Assembly: GCA_018694115.1 (NCBI GenBank)
Contig: JABHNB010000012.1
Coordinates: 62,001-126,000 of the forward strand
Length of the DNA: 64,000 nucleotides
Reading direction: 5' to 3'
From: an archaeon
GTDB taxonomy: Archaea > Nanobdellota > Nanobdellia > Pacearchaeales > GW2011-AR1
The position numbers were made by a program, and so were the translations under genes. The notes under the pieces are model-generated. The model was not told the origin of the DNA, ran no database searches, and worked only from the letters and a program-made list of their open reading frames with translations. Below, piece by piece: positions 34,220 through 42,598 of the stretch (position 1 is the first letter of the stretch; each line of letters begins with the position of its first letter).

Positions 34220-35701
34220 GTAAAACTTAAGATAAAAAATTTTGACTGGTTAGCAGGAAAGCCGGTAGTAATTTTAAATAGCGAGGCTGCGCAAAAACTT
34301 AATGTACATGTTGATGATAGGGTAGAACTTTCATATGGACATAAAAAAATCCAGGCAGTAGTAGACATTTTCTCAAAATTAGTTACAAAGAATCAGATAG
34401 GGTTATCAAACGAAATTCGTTCAATTTTAAAAACAAAAAAAGGGTGCTGTATAGAAGTTAGTACTGCAGATCTTACTGAATCAGGTTACCTAATAAGGAA
34501 AAAATTATCTGGAAAGGATCTCACAAAAGAAGATCTCACAACAATAATTTCCGAAATTGTTCATAACAATCTAACTGAAGCAGAAATCGCCTATTTTGCA
34601 TCAGCAGAAAAAATTGAGGGATTGTCAAATAAGGAAGTAATCTATCTTACTGAGGCAATGGTAAAAACTGGAGTAAAATTAAAATTTAAACAAAAAATAA
34701 TTGCAGACAAACATTGTATTGGGGGGATAGCGGGAAATAGAACCACTCCAATCGTTGTAGCAATTTGTGCGGCCGCGGGACTAACACTTCCTAAAACCTC
34801 CTCCCGAGCGATAACTTCTGCTGCAGGAACTGCAGATGCAATGGAAACCATCTCAAAGGTAGAATTTTCAGAAAAAGAAATTAAGAAGATTGTGAGTAAA
34901 ACTGGAGCATGCTTGGCTTGGGGGGGTTCCCTTGGACTTGCACCTTCCGATGATAAAATTATTCATGTTGAACGTCTCCTAAACCTCGATGTTGAGCCTC
35001 AACTTTTAGCCTCAATAATGTCAAAGAAAATAGCTGCGGGTTCAACCCATATTTTAATTGACATTCCCTTCGGAAAATCTGCAAAGGTAAAAACAATAAG
35101 AGAAGCAAAAAAACTCGGATTGAAATTTAAAAAGCTTGCAAGACATTTCAAAATTAAACTTCAAGTAGTTTATACTGATGGTTCACAACCTATCGGGAAT
35201 GGTGTTGGGCCAGTACTCGAAATGTTAGATGTTCTATCTGTTCTCCAAAGAACCCTCGGATTCCCCGTAGATCTGAGAACAAAATCCATATTCTTATCTT
35301 CGGAACTCATGAAGTTATGCGGAATAAAAGATGCGAGAAATAAAGCAAGGGAGATACTTGATTCTGGAGAAGCATATGAAAAGTTTAAGGAAATAATAAA
35401 CACCCAAAACAAAAACAAAAATTTCAATAAAAAAATAAACTCTCTTCCTCTTGCGAAAATAAAAAGGGTAATCAAAGCAAAAAGATCCGGAAAAATTACT
35501 CACTTAGACAATAAAAAAATCAATCTCCTCTGTAGGGTTCTTGGAACTCCAGAAACGATTTCATCAGGAATATATCTGCATAAACACGTAGGAAAGATCA
35601 AAAAGGGAGAACCAATCATGACACTTTATTGCGAAAGTAAAACAAAAATCAAAGATGCCTTAAGATTCATCAAAGAAGCCAAACCAATTATTATAAAATA
35701 G
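34217..35701 (+). CDS. deoA: AMP phosphorylase
   Basis: A 494-residue enzyme of the thymidine phosphorylase superfamily, with the extra N-terminal beta domain of archaeal AMP phosphorylases (residues 1-85). Signature segments are ADKHCIGGIAGNRTTPIVV, KTSSRAITSAAGTADAME, GSLGLAPSDDKIIHVE and DGSQPIGNGVGPVLE. It splits AMP (and CMP or UMP) with phosphate into base and ribose-1,5-bisphosphate. With the R15P isomerase-like protein at 15483 it forms the first two steps of the archaeal AMP/RuBisCO pathway. Its 3' end overlaps the convergent cyclophilin by 11 bases. Confidence 0.92.
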   Translation: MVKLKIKNFDWLAGKPVVILNSEAAQKLNVHVDDRVELSYGHKKIQAVVDIFSKLVTKNQIGLSNEIRSILKTKKGCCIEVSTADLTESGYLIRKKLSGKDLTKEDLTTIISEIVHNNLTEAEIAYFASAEKIEGLSNKEVIYLTEAMVKTGVKLKFKQKIIADKHCIGGIAGNRTTPIVVAICAAAGLTLPKTSSRAITSAAGTADAMETISKVEFSEKEIKKIVSKTGACLAWGGSLGLAPSDDKIIHVERLLNLDVEPQLLASIMSKKIAAGSTHILIDIPFGKSAKVKTIREAKKLGLKFKKLARHFKIKLQVVYTDGSQPIGNGVGPVLEMLDVLSVLQRTLGFPVDLRTKSIFLSSELMKLCGIKDARNKAREILDSGEAYEKFKEIINTQNKNKNFNKKINSLPLAKIKRVIKAKRSGKITHLDNKKINLLCRVLGTPETISSGIYLHKHVGKIKKGEPIMTLYCESKTKIKDALRFIKEAKPIIIK

Positions 35702-36263
35702 TCGCTTTCAAAATCTTAACTTCTTCAAGTGGCCTATCTTGAGCACTCGTAGCAACTGTCGCAATCTTATCTACAACTTCCATTCCTTCGACAACCTCTC
35801 CGAAAGTTGGATGTTTTCCATCTAAGAAATTATTATCAACCAAATTAATGAAGAATTGACTCGATCCGGTATTTGGTCCTGCATTCGCCATAGAGATTGT
35901 TCCCCGATCATTCTTGTTTCCTCCTGCATGTGTAAACTCGTCCTTAATATTTGGAATACTCCGATCTCCCATTCCCGTCCCAGTAGGGTCTCCACCCTGA
36001 ATCATGAAATTCGGAATTATTCTGTGGAAGATAACGCCATCATAGGTGCCCTTCTCAACAAGCCCCTCAAAATTCCCTGCAGTAATTGGCATGTCTCCAT
36101 ATAACTGAATTACAATATTTCCGTGGTTAGTTTCAAGTTTTACTTTTGTTGCCATATTATTATCAATATTCCCAAACATTTTGGTTACGAATACTGTAAA
36201 AGCTACTACAAGAACTACTATTAAAAAGATTGCTACTGTCTTGTTTTTTAGAATATTTTTCAT
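35691..36263 (-). CDS. membrane-anchored cyclophilin-type peptidyl-prolyl isomerase
   Basis: A 190-residue protein. Residues 9-28 form a TM anchor with a basic N-terminus, so the catalytic domain probably faces outside. The cyclophilin core starts VKLETNHGNIVIQLYGD and has GVIFHRIIPNFMIQGGDPTGTG (catalytic Arg in FHRI), GTISMANAGPNTGSSQFFINL and NFLDGKHPTFGEVVEGM. It assists folding of exported proteins, fitting the large exported set in this genome. A TATA box is at 36279-36290. Confidence 0.93.
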   Translation of the reverse strand: MKNILKNKTVAIFLIVVLVVAFTVFVTKMFGNIDNNMATKVKLETNHGNIVIQLYGDMPITAGNFEGLVEKGTYDGVIFHRIIPNFMIQGGDPTGTGMGDRSIPNIKDEFTHAGGNKNDRGTISMANAGPNTGSSQFFINLVDNNFLDGKHPTFGEVVEGMEVVDKIATVATSAQDRPLEEVKILKATIL

Positions 36264-36357
36264 TAATATCTCTATTTAATCAAATTTAAAAACCTTCCCC
36301 AAAAACATCAATGGTATTGCAACACATACCAACACTTAAATACTTTCGGGGATTGGT

Positions 36358-37062
36358 ATGGTTATGAAAGATTATAAAGTTCTTAGCCAATTAGGATTGA
36401 AGGCTCGATGGGCAAAGCAACATGATAAGGTATACTCTCATATTAAAGATAATCATTCAAATTTAAAATTAGAAAAAGCAAGACTTATTGGGAACATAAT
36501 GGGGGATGGATGCATAACTTCGATAGAAAGTCATAATAGATTTCCACGTCACGACATAAAATTCTATCCCGATGACTTTAACATGGCTAATATTTTTATG
36601 AAGGATTTTGAAAAACTTTATCTTAAGAAGCCAAAGATTAAGGATGCAGAAAATTACTATAAGGTTCTTGTTTCTTCAAAACCTGCATGGGAAGATTTAA
36701 TCAATTTAACCGACTTTACCTCTCTTAATTGGAAATTTCCAAAGAAATTATTAAAATCCTCCGAAGAAAAAGTTGAATGGTTAAAAGCTATATTTGATTG
36801 CGAAGGTTATGTGGGGAAAAGAAGAATTCAAATTCAATCAATTAGCAAGGAGGGAATATTTTCTATAAAAAAACTTCTTGAAGAATTAAAGATAAAATCT
36901 TCTATATGTGTCTATCAAAGAAAAAATCCGCTGTGGAACAAAAACTATATCCTGACAATTTTCGGAAAAGAAAGGCTTTTAACCTTCCATAACCTGATTG
37001 GTTTTAGTCATACTAAAAAGCAAGAAAAGTTAAAACAAATTGCCGGTGTGCCAGAGTGGTAA
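36358..37062 (+). CDS. LAGLIDADG-type homing endonuclease ORF overlapping a tRNA gene
   Basis: A 234-residue protein with two LAGLIDADG-like helices, LIGNIMGDG (43-51) and WLKAIFDCEG (141-150). Each ends in an acidic residue that could coordinate metal. These enzymes cut long specific DNA sites and spread introns or inteins; free-standing copies also occur. The last seven codons lie inside the 5' end of tRNA-Ser(CGA), with the stop at 37060-37062. A TATA-like CTTAAATAC (36335-36343) fits the ATG at 36364, two codons after the first ATG. Possible relic of a tRNA-targeting mobile element. Confidence 0.75.
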   Translation: MVMKDYKVLSQLGLKARWAKQHDKVYSHIKDNHSNLKLEKARLIGNIMGDGCITSIESHNRFPRHDIKFYPDDFNMANIFMKDFEKLYLKKPKIKDAENYYKVLVSSKPAWEDLINLTDFTSLNWKFPKKLLKSSEEKVEWLKAIFDCEGYVGKRRIQIQSISKEGIFSIKKLLEELKIKSSICVYQRKNPLWNKNYILTIFGKERLLTFHNLIGFSHTKKQEKLKQIAGVPEW

Positions 37063-37121
37063 TGGAGCGGTCTCGAAAACCGCGCCCTATGGGCTCCTAG
37101 GTTCGAATCCTAGCACCGGCG
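37042..37121 (+). tRNA. tRNA-Ser(CGA)
   Basis: The acceptor stem GCCGGTG (37042-37048) pairs with CACCGGC (37114-37120). The anticodon stem GCGGT/ACCGC encloses the loop CTCGAAA, giving anticodon CGA. A long variable arm (GCCC-TAT-GGGC) marks it as a class II tRNA. The T arm is CTAGG-TTCGAAT-CCTAG. No CCA is encoded; G at 37121 is the discriminator. The 5' end overlaps the endonuclease ORF. Confidence 0.95.
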
Positions 37122-37161
37122 TAGACAATTTTAAAAACCAAAATATGCTTCGATTATCATT

Positions 37162-37242
37162 GCCCACATCGCATAATGGTATTGCACTGGCCTTGAAAGC
37201 CAGGCCCTTCGGGGCATCCCGGTTCGATTCCGGGTGTGGGCG
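37162..37242 (+). tRNA. tRNA-Ser(UGA)
   Basis: The acceptor stem GCCCACA (37162-37168) pairs with TGTGGGC (37235-37241). The anticodon stem CTGGC/GCCAG encloses the loop CTTGAAA, giving anticodon UGA. The variable arm is GCCC-TTC-GGGGC. The T arm is CCCGG-TTCGATT-CCGGG. No CCA is encoded. It lies 40 bases after tRNA-Ser(CGA), a tandem pair of serine isoacceptors. Confidence 0.95.
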
Positions 37243-37332
37243 TTCTCGGAAGCGAACCTTCGATTCAGAGCAATTAGGTCTTTGATAATCTCATTAATTC
37301 CAAAGACATGATTGGGAATAGGGTGTGGGCGT
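37232..37332. repeat. 12-base direct repeat derived from the tRNA-Ser(UGA) 3' end
   Basis: GGGTGTGGGCGT occurs at 37232-37243, across the tRNA 3' end, and again at 37321-37332. The copies are 89 bases apart and bound a segment with no gene. This resembles the att-type repeat left at tRNA genes by integrating elements, although 12 bases is short. Confidence 0.5.
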
Positions 37333-37368
37333 CCCAAATATTATAAACTCTCAAAACCTTAATCAAAC

Positions 37369-37956
37369 ATGAAAAAGAGATTGATATTCACAGCGTCTGC
37401 TGTTTACATATTCTTAGCAATTCTCTTAGTTTATTTTATTACAAAATCTAATTACGAGTTCATCGGATACACCGTAATAGTCGGCCTCCTATTTAATGCA
37501 GTACTCTATGCGAACAAGCATTACAATTTCCCCCTACTTGGAATTTGGCTAGTCGCAATTTGGGGGGTACTTCATTTATTCGGAGGAAGCATTTACATTG
37601 GGGGAACAAGACTTTACGACCTAATCCTGATCAACATCATGGGACCACCATTCTTCATCCTAAAATATGATCAATTTGTTCATGCATTTTGCTATTTCGC
37701 ATTCGCCATAATCGTTTATTATATGCTAAAGAAGCACATGAAACCAAAACAAACGGTAGCCTTGATTACCTTCACAATCCTCGCGGCTGCAGGAATCGGA
37801 ATGTTAAATGAAGTAATAGAATTCGGAATGGTCATCTATGCTGGAGCCGCAGAAGCCGTCGGAGGATATTACAACACTGCCCTGGATATGGTCTTTAATT
37901 TCATTGGGGCAATTATCGGGGCATTTTATTCTGGAACGATTTTAGATAGAAGTTAG
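37369..37956 (+). CDS. integral membrane protein, tandem copy 1 (YjdF/DUF2238-like)
   Basis: A 195-residue protein with about six TM helices. Conserved points shared with the next gene are HLFGGSIYIGGTRLYDL, YDQFVHAFCYFAFA, LNEVIEFGMVIYAGAAEAVGGYYNTALDMVFN and GAIIGAFY. The polar residues inside helices (D/H/E/N) suggest a metal or substrate site, but I know no function for this group. A TATA box at 37339-37347 is 26 bases upstream. Confidence 0.75.
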   Translation: MKKRLIFTASAVYIFLAILLVYFITKSNYEFIGYTVIVGLLFNAVLYANKHYNFPLLGIWLVAIWGVLHLFGGSIYIGGTRLYDLILINIMGPPFFILKYDQFVHAFCYFAFAIIVYYMLKKHMKPKQTVALITFTILAAAGIGMLNEVIEFGMVIYAGAAEAVGGYYNTALDMVFNFIGAIIGAFYSGTILDRS

Positions 37957-38005
37957 ATTCCCTATTTCAAATACATTTATTAATCAATTTTCTCTATTTT
38001 ATATC

Positions 38006-38593
38006 ATGGAAAAGGGTGTGAAGATATTGGCTATTTTGATGGCACTATTTATTGTTCCCTTGCTCTTATTCTTTTTAATCCAGGGGAACCTAGAGTTTAC
38101 TGGATATGGCATCGGAGTTTCATTTTTAGTCCTTTTAGTCTTCTGGTTAAACGAAAAATACAAATTTCCTCAAATATTATTATGGCTTTTCTCCATAATG
38201 ATTGTTCTTCACTTTCTGGGGGGGATAGTCTATATCGGGGGGACAAGATTATATGATCTAATGCTAATCAATCTAATTGGAGAGCCTTATTTTATATTGA
38301 AATTCGATCAAGCATTTCATACTTTCTGTTATTTCATTGTAGCAATTATTGCATATTATATCTTAAGGAAACATGCGAAGAAAAGCACAAGATATAGATT
38401 AATGATTTTTGCAGTACTCATAGCTCTTGGAGTCAGTTTACTAACTGAAATGTTAGAGTTTGTGATGGTCATAGTAGCAGACGCCGCAGAAGCCGTCGGA
38501 GGATATTACAACACCGCACTTGATCTCGTCTCTAATTTAATTGGGGCAGTCCTTGGTGCAATTTATGTGAGGACTTTTATAGATAAAAGGTAA
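38006..38593 (+). CDS. integral membrane protein, tandem copy 2 (YjdF/DUF2238-like)
   Basis: Also exactly 195 residues and plainly a duplicate of the preceding gene. It shares HFLGGIVYIGGTRLYDLMLIN, FDQAFHTFCYFIVA, LTEMLEFVMVIVADAAEAVGGYYNTALDLVSN and GAVLGAIY. The longest identical run is DAAEAVGGYYNTALD against GAAEAVGGYYNTALD. The N-terminal helices have diverged more, so the duplication is not very recent. It has its own TATA-like element near 37973-37983. Confidence 0.75.
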   Translation: MEKGVKILAILMALFIVPLLLFFLIQGNLEFTGYGIGVSFLVLLVFWLNEKYKFPQILLWLFSIMIVLHFLGGIVYIGGTRLYDLMLINLIGEPYFILKFDQAFHTFCYFIVAIIAYYILRKHAKKSTRYRLMIFAVLIALGVSLLTEMLEFVMVIVADAAEAVGGYYNTALDLVSNLIGAVLGAIYVRTFIDKR

Positions 38594-38731
38594 TTAATCA
38601 AGAACTCTTCTTTTCACAACTATCCTCATCATTTAGATAGTAATCCAGACAAAGCTACGAAGGCCTCATCTTCTCTGAACCGCAAAGCCAACTAGACCTC
38701 ACAATTCTAAAACAATTTAATTAAAAATTAT

Positions 38732-39025
38732 TTATCCGAATAATGAAGCCAAACCAGCAGCAGATTCCTGCTTAGGTTCTTCTTTCTTTTCTTCTTTTGG
38801 TGCATCACCCGCAGGTGCAGCAGCGCCACCAGCAGCCGGAGCCGCAGCAACACTAGCATTCGCAAGCTTGTCAGCAATATCTACGCCAGATAAACTAGCT
38901 ACCATTACCTTAACTTTCGCTTCGTCAACCTCAGCGCCAGTTGCGGAAATAACAGCTTTCAGATTATCTTCGTTGATATCCTTTCCAACTTTGTGCAACA
39001 AAAGAGCCGCATATGTGTATTCCAT
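38732..39025 (-). CDS. rpl12: ribosomal protein P1 (archaeal L12)
   Basis: A 97-residue stalk protein. I start at the ATG at 39025 ([22 protein letters not shown]), the usual archaeal P1 N-terminus; a frame opening upstream runs into uL10. An Ala/Gly/Pro hinge ([15 protein letters not shown]) leads to the acidic tail and the GTPase-binding end [10 protein letters not shown], which is identical to the end of uL10. It recruits elongation factors. Confidence 0.95.
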   Translation of the reverse strand: MEYTYAALLLHKVGKDINEDNLKAVISATGAEVDEAKVKVMVASLSGVDIADKLANASVAAAPAAGGAAAPAGDAPKEEKKEEPKQESAAGLASLFG

Positions 39026-39044
39026 TTTGTATTTATCCCAAGAA

Positions 39045-40058
39045 TTAACCAAATAGACTAGCAAGGCCCGCAGCGGACTCTTCCTTTGGTTCTTCCTTTT
39101 TAGTTTCTTCTTGAGTTTGAGTTTCTGCAGGTGCCGCTTCAGCCACAACTTCCGGCTCCGGTTCCCCACTAATTATTCTACTAACAATTCCTTCCTCAGC
39201 CTTAGCCTTCCCTAAAATCATATCCAAAGTTTCATTATTCACAATTCCTAAATCAACAGCAACGGCAAAAGCTCTACCATAATCATATTCTAGGGTAGCA
39301 ACCATTCCATCAATATCTATCTTAATATCTGCATAAACCTTCTTATCATCCCCATCAAATGCCGCAACAGGTTCAATACCTACTTCAAATGGAATAATGT
39401 CTAACTTTGCCATAATCGAAGCATGAGCCTCACTGATCACTGCCCCCTCTTTAACGATAACCTTATCCTGCATAACTGCGATCTTACCATCCTCCACCTT
39501 TGGAGCTAAACCAACTGCACTCAAGGCGGAAATATCCGGACCAGGCAATAAATCTGTTGGACCTGCCTTAACTTCAATATCGCTTGGAGCAATTTGTCCT
39601 GCCTTAGCTTTTGCCGGACTCTTCTCATTAGCAAGAATACCCGAAATCTCAAATGCATCAGCATCAGAAAATAACATTGCAGTAGAATCATCAACATATG
39701 GGATCAAATCATGCAATTCCTTTATTCCACAATGATCCAAAGCAAAATTAACTAAACTCTTCTTGACAACCTGTACCTTCGCTTTACTTCTCAATTTTTT
39801 CTTAATATCTTGAAACTGTGCGGATGGCAAACTCTTAATAGAAATAACCATAACCGTCTTCTTCTTCATTAGTTCTGCAAGTTCCTTTACCTTAGCTTTC
39901 TTTGCATCAGAAACGTGCGTTTTAATCCCCTTCTTTGGTTTTGGTTTCTCTTTCGGCGCTTCCTTAACTTCTTCTGCCTTTGGCTCTTCTACGGAAGATT
40001 CCTTTACTTCAACAGGAGTCTCTGGAGATTCCATCTTAGCCTCTTCTTCAGTCATCAT
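39045..40058 (-). CDS. rplP0: ribosomal protein uL10 (P0)
   Basis: A 337-residue stalk base. A charged N-terminal extension of about 45 residues precedes the rRNA-binding domain ([27 protein letters not shown]). The domain II insert and the P1-binding helices ([28 protein letters not shown]) follow. It ends AAGLASLFG like P1, although the DNA of the two ends differs, so selection keeps the peptide. Its ATG overlaps the uL1 stop (ATGA). Confidence 0.95.
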   Translation of the reverse strand: MMTEEEAKMESPETPVEVKESSVEEPKAEEVKEAPKEKPKPKKGIKTHVSDAKKAKVKELAELMKKKTVMVISIKSLPSAQFQDIKKKLRSKAKVQVVKKSLVNFALDHCGIKELHDLIPYVDDSTAMLFSDADAFEISGILANEKSPAKAKAGQIAPSDIEVKAGPTDLLPGPDISALSAVGLAPKVEDGKIAVMQDKVIVKEGAVISEAHASIMAKLDIIPFEVGIEPVAAFDGDDKKVYADIKIDIDGMVATLEYDYGRAFAVAVDLGIVNNETLDMILGKAKAEEGIVSRIISGEPEPEVVAEAAPAETQTQEETKKEEPKEESAAGLASLFG

Positions 40059-40678
40059 TTTTTAGCTTTGTCCAAAAATTTAATTGCCTTAGTCATAGTA
40101 AACTTAACCATTACATTCTTGATATTATCATTTTGTCTTGGAAGTTTTCCAGTTAATTGCTTTAAAACAGATTCAATATTTGCAACTATCTCTTCGTCAG
40201 ACATCGATTCTTTTCCAACAGGTAATTTAATACTCATTTCCTTATTTTTTATCCTCAGAACTGCCTGGACCTTTTTAGTCATAGCCTTAATAGTTTCATC
40301 ATCCTCTTTAGTGATAATTCCTGCCTGGGGAGATGGCATCCTTCCCATAGGGCCGAAAACTCTACCAAACTTTGTAGCAATCTTACTCATCATTGGAGCA
40401 ACTGCGATAAAGAAATCATATTTCTTAGCAAGCTTCTTGATATCCTTAAGTTCCTTATACTTTGGAAAATCAAGTTCAGTAATTGTATCAACAACCTTGG
40501 ATCTCTTAGTCAGGAATGCAGCAACCTTTTTCTCACTTGGGTGTTTAACCGTTACAAACGTGTTTAATGCTTCCTTCCGAACATCAAAATTCTGAAGATT
40601 CACAATTAGATCAACTGTCTGATCGAACTTCCTTTTAGGTTCTTTCCTTAAATCTTCTAATGCTTTCTTGATTTCCAT
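40055..40678 (-). CDS. rpl1: ribosomal protein uL1
   Basis: A 207-residue L1-stalk protein and the first gene of the operon. RKFDQTVDLIVNLQNFDVRKEALNTFV and GRVFGPMGRMPSPQAGIITKEDD (the GxMGxMPxPQxG signature) identify it. Methanogen uL1 represses its own operon by binding mRNA near the start. Here a leader of about 65 bases is predicted from the TATA at 40768-40775, but no clear uL1 site was resolved. Confidence 0.95.
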   Translation of the reverse strand: MEIKKALEDLRKEPKRKFDQTVDLIVNLQNFDVRKEALNTFVTVKHPSEKKVAAFLTKRSKVVDTITELDFPKYKELKDIKKLAKKYDFFIAVAPMMSKIATKFGRVFGPMGRMPSPQAGIITKEDDETIKAMTKKVQAVLRIKNKEMSIKLPVGKESMSDEEIVANIESVLKQLTGKLPRQNDNIKNVMVKFTMTKAIKFLDKAKK

Positions 40679-40757
40679 GATACTTGAACTGTTAGAATTA
40701 ACACAATCTTTCGTGTGTCCGGCGTAAGCCTGCTACTAACAGTAGTATTAACTTAGC

Positions 40758-40775
40758 GAAATTTGAGTATTTAAA
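40758..40775 (-). promoter_or_regulatory. TATA-type promoter element of the uL1-uL10-P1 operon
   Basis: On the minus strand it reads TTTAAATACTCAAATTTC, matching the element upstream of uL3 (31004-31021) at 17 of 18 positions. It predicts a start near 40745 and a leader of roughly 65 bases, unlike the leaderless genes around it. Confidence 0.6.
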
Positions 40776-40838
40776 GCTTACCCCGATAAGGAACCACACC
40801 ACATAAATCCTTATAAAATGGCCATCATAAAGATATTT

Positions 40839-41192
40839 ATGGAATTAGTTGCTTTATTATCTACTGGAAAAGGCTCTTGGGGACAAGTTGCTGGCCTAAT
40901 GCAAAAGGGTGAGTGGGAGAAAGTTATAATTGTTGGAGCGCCATTCGCAAAAGAATTCATGGTTCACGGCATTCCATTTGATTTCATCGAATTCGATCCA
41001 GATAAACCTCTAATCGCATTAAAGAAAGAGTTAGAAAAGAATCTTAAGGGAAGACTTGACGGCTTAGAAGTCGCAATTTCAATCGCATCCGGGAACGGTA
41101 AAGAACACATGGCATTACAATCCGCCCTTCTAAGTCTGCCTGTTGGTGTTAGGTTTACTGCATTGACAAAGGACGGCGTAGTATTCTTGTAA
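40839..41192 (+). CDS. hypothetical protein, possibly Rossmann-like
   Basis: About 117 residues from the ATG at 40839. A TATA-like CCTTATAAAA (40809-40818) favours this start over an ATG seven codons upstream. The pattern ELVALLSTGKGSWGQVAGLM, WEKVIIVGAPFAKEF, FDFIEFDPDKPLIALKKELEK, VAISIASGNGKEHMALQSALL and VGVRFTAL alternates strands and helices, as in a small Rossmann-like fold. No catalytic motif is identified. It is followed one base later by another small gene. Confidence 0.7.
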   Translation: MELVALLSTGKGSWGQVAGLMQKGEWEKVIIVGAPFAKEFMVHGIPFDFIEFDPDKPLIALKKELEKNLKGRLDGLEVAISIASGNGKEHMALQSALLSLPVGVRFTALTKDGVVFL

Positions 41193-41193
41193 G

Positions 41194-41523
41194 ATGATTG
41201 AATCAGCGCCAGATGATGATCGGCAAAAGATTTTAGATAGAATTTATGAGATTGAAGCTGAAGGCTACGTATTTCTTGTTGATACTCATGAACCGGTTTA
41301 TATTCCCGATAGAGTAGCATTGCCTTGTGGAAGAATTTTGGATGATTCAGAATTACAGATTGCATTAAAAGATGAAGGATCCAAACCCTTCCTAAGAAAA
41401 GCACAAGAATTATCTGACTTATACTTTGCAGAAGGATTGGAAGACGAAAGGCACGAATCATCAACTTTCTTAAATGATGAAGATGAAGAAGCGGCCATAA
41501 TGAAATATTCCAACCGTGCCTAA
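41194..41523 (+). CDS. hypothetical acidic protein
   Basis: 109 residues, strongly acidic, with no membrane segment and no recognised motif. It has a beta-like stretch GYVFLVDTHEPVYIPDRVALPCG and a helical C-terminal half with a DEDEEAA cluster. It starts one base after the preceding gene's stop, so they form a two-gene operon. Its 3' end overlaps the convergent taw1 by four bases. Confidence 0.6.
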   Translation: MIESAPDDDRQKILDRIYEIEAEGYVFLVDTHEPVYIPDRVALPCGRILDDSELQIALKDEGSKPFLRKAQELSDLYFAEGLEDERHESSTFLNDEDEEAAIMKYSNRA

Positions 41524-42536
41524 ACCTTAACAATCTTTAATTCAGTCCCTTCCCTCGCCAACATAATCACACAACTCCTTTCATCCTCTGCCGCAATTTC
41601 ATATCCGTCCAATTCTGCCGCAATCTTCTTAGCATACTCCTTAACATCATCAAACCAAGGCTGTTTATCATAACCCATCCTATCTCGAGCATAACCTACA
41701 GACATAAATCCTTTTATGTGAACAAAGTCTGGTTCAGCTTTATTAATCAGCGAAACATATTCTCCGACATTCTCGTCGGACATATTCGTTAAATTCTTGA
41801 ATTGCTGATCCTCACTTCCGGGCTTAACAAGAGTCAATCGAATAACTCGCCTTACCTTGTCCTTAAGCGAACGAACAACATCTAATGTCTCATTAAACTT
41901 CTTCCATGCATCAACCTTTGTTGAACGATGCCAAATTTTGAAAAGCTCTTCATTTGGAGCATTCGTAGAAACTGTAATTTGTGTCGGCAACGAATCTTCA
42001 TTAGCTAACTTCTGAATCGCTTCAGGATTAAGTCCATTAGTTACCAAAAAAGAAACTGCCTCACGCCGCCTTATCTCACTAATCATCTCGCCAAGTCTTG
42101 GATAGATTGTCGGTTCACCGGATAACGAAAATGTAAACATATTAGGATTAATTGCCTCCTCAAATTTCTTTTGATCAATTCCTTCGCGACCCTTAAAACC
42201 CATTAACAACTTTTTTCTAGCTTCAATAATTACATCAAGAATTTCAATCGGATCATCAACTCCGGGCAAATCAGTTCCCAGATTTATCTCAATGGGCCTC
42301 CAGCAATGCAAACACTGATTCTCACACCACATCACTGCAGGAGACATCTGACAACATCTATGAGACTTAATGCCATAAAACTTCTCCTTCCAACAGCAAC
42401 CTTCTCCCCTTAAAGAATTCTTAGTCCAACGACATATCTGCACTGCACTAGTCTCCCCGACAAGTGCATAATTCATTTTCTCGAGAGTTTTCTTAAATCC
42501 TCCACAAGATTTTCGTTTTGGATTCTTCCTAGCCAT
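41520..42536 (-). CDS. taw1: tRNA 4-demethylwyosine synthase (Taw1/TYW1)
   Basis: A 338-residue radical SAM enzyme that condenses N1-methylguanosine-37 of tRNA-Phe with pyruvate. The SAM cluster motif is CENQCLHC (C71, C75, C78). Additional Cys at 35, 47/48 and 61 can bind the second iron-sulfur cluster. FTFSLSGEPTIYPRLGEMI, FLVTNGLNPEAI and HIKGFMSVGYARDRM are family markers. It begins ARKNPKRKSCGGFKKTLEKMNYALVG. A TATA box at 42560-42570 supports the ATG. Confidence 0.94.
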   Translation of the reverse strand: MARKNPKRKSCGGFKKTLEKMNYALVGETSAVQICRWTKNSLRGEGCCWKEKFYGIKSHRCCQMSPAVMWCENQCLHCWRPIEINLGTDLPGVDDPIEILDVIIEARKKLLMGFKGREGIDQKKFEEAINPNMFTFSLSGEPTIYPRLGEMISEIRRREAVSFLVTNGLNPEAIQKLANEDSLPTQITVSTNAPNEELFKIWHRSTKVDAWKKFNETLDVVRSLKDKVRRVIRLTLVKPGSEDQQFKNLTNMSDENVGEYVSLINKAEPDFVHIKGFMSVGYARDRMGYDKQPWFDDVKEYAKKIAAELDGYEIAAEDERSCVIMLAREGTELKIVKV

Positions 42537-42598
42537 AGAAATTAACCTCTATGACTCTTTATAATATTAATTAAAATAAAAAATTAAAAGTTTTTTGT

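Noticed and set aside
42534-42553. CATAGA/TCTATG inverted repeat around the taw1 start codon
   Set aside because: The predicted transcription start falls near the ATG, so most of the upstream arm would not be in the mRNA; the repeat is short and AT-rich.
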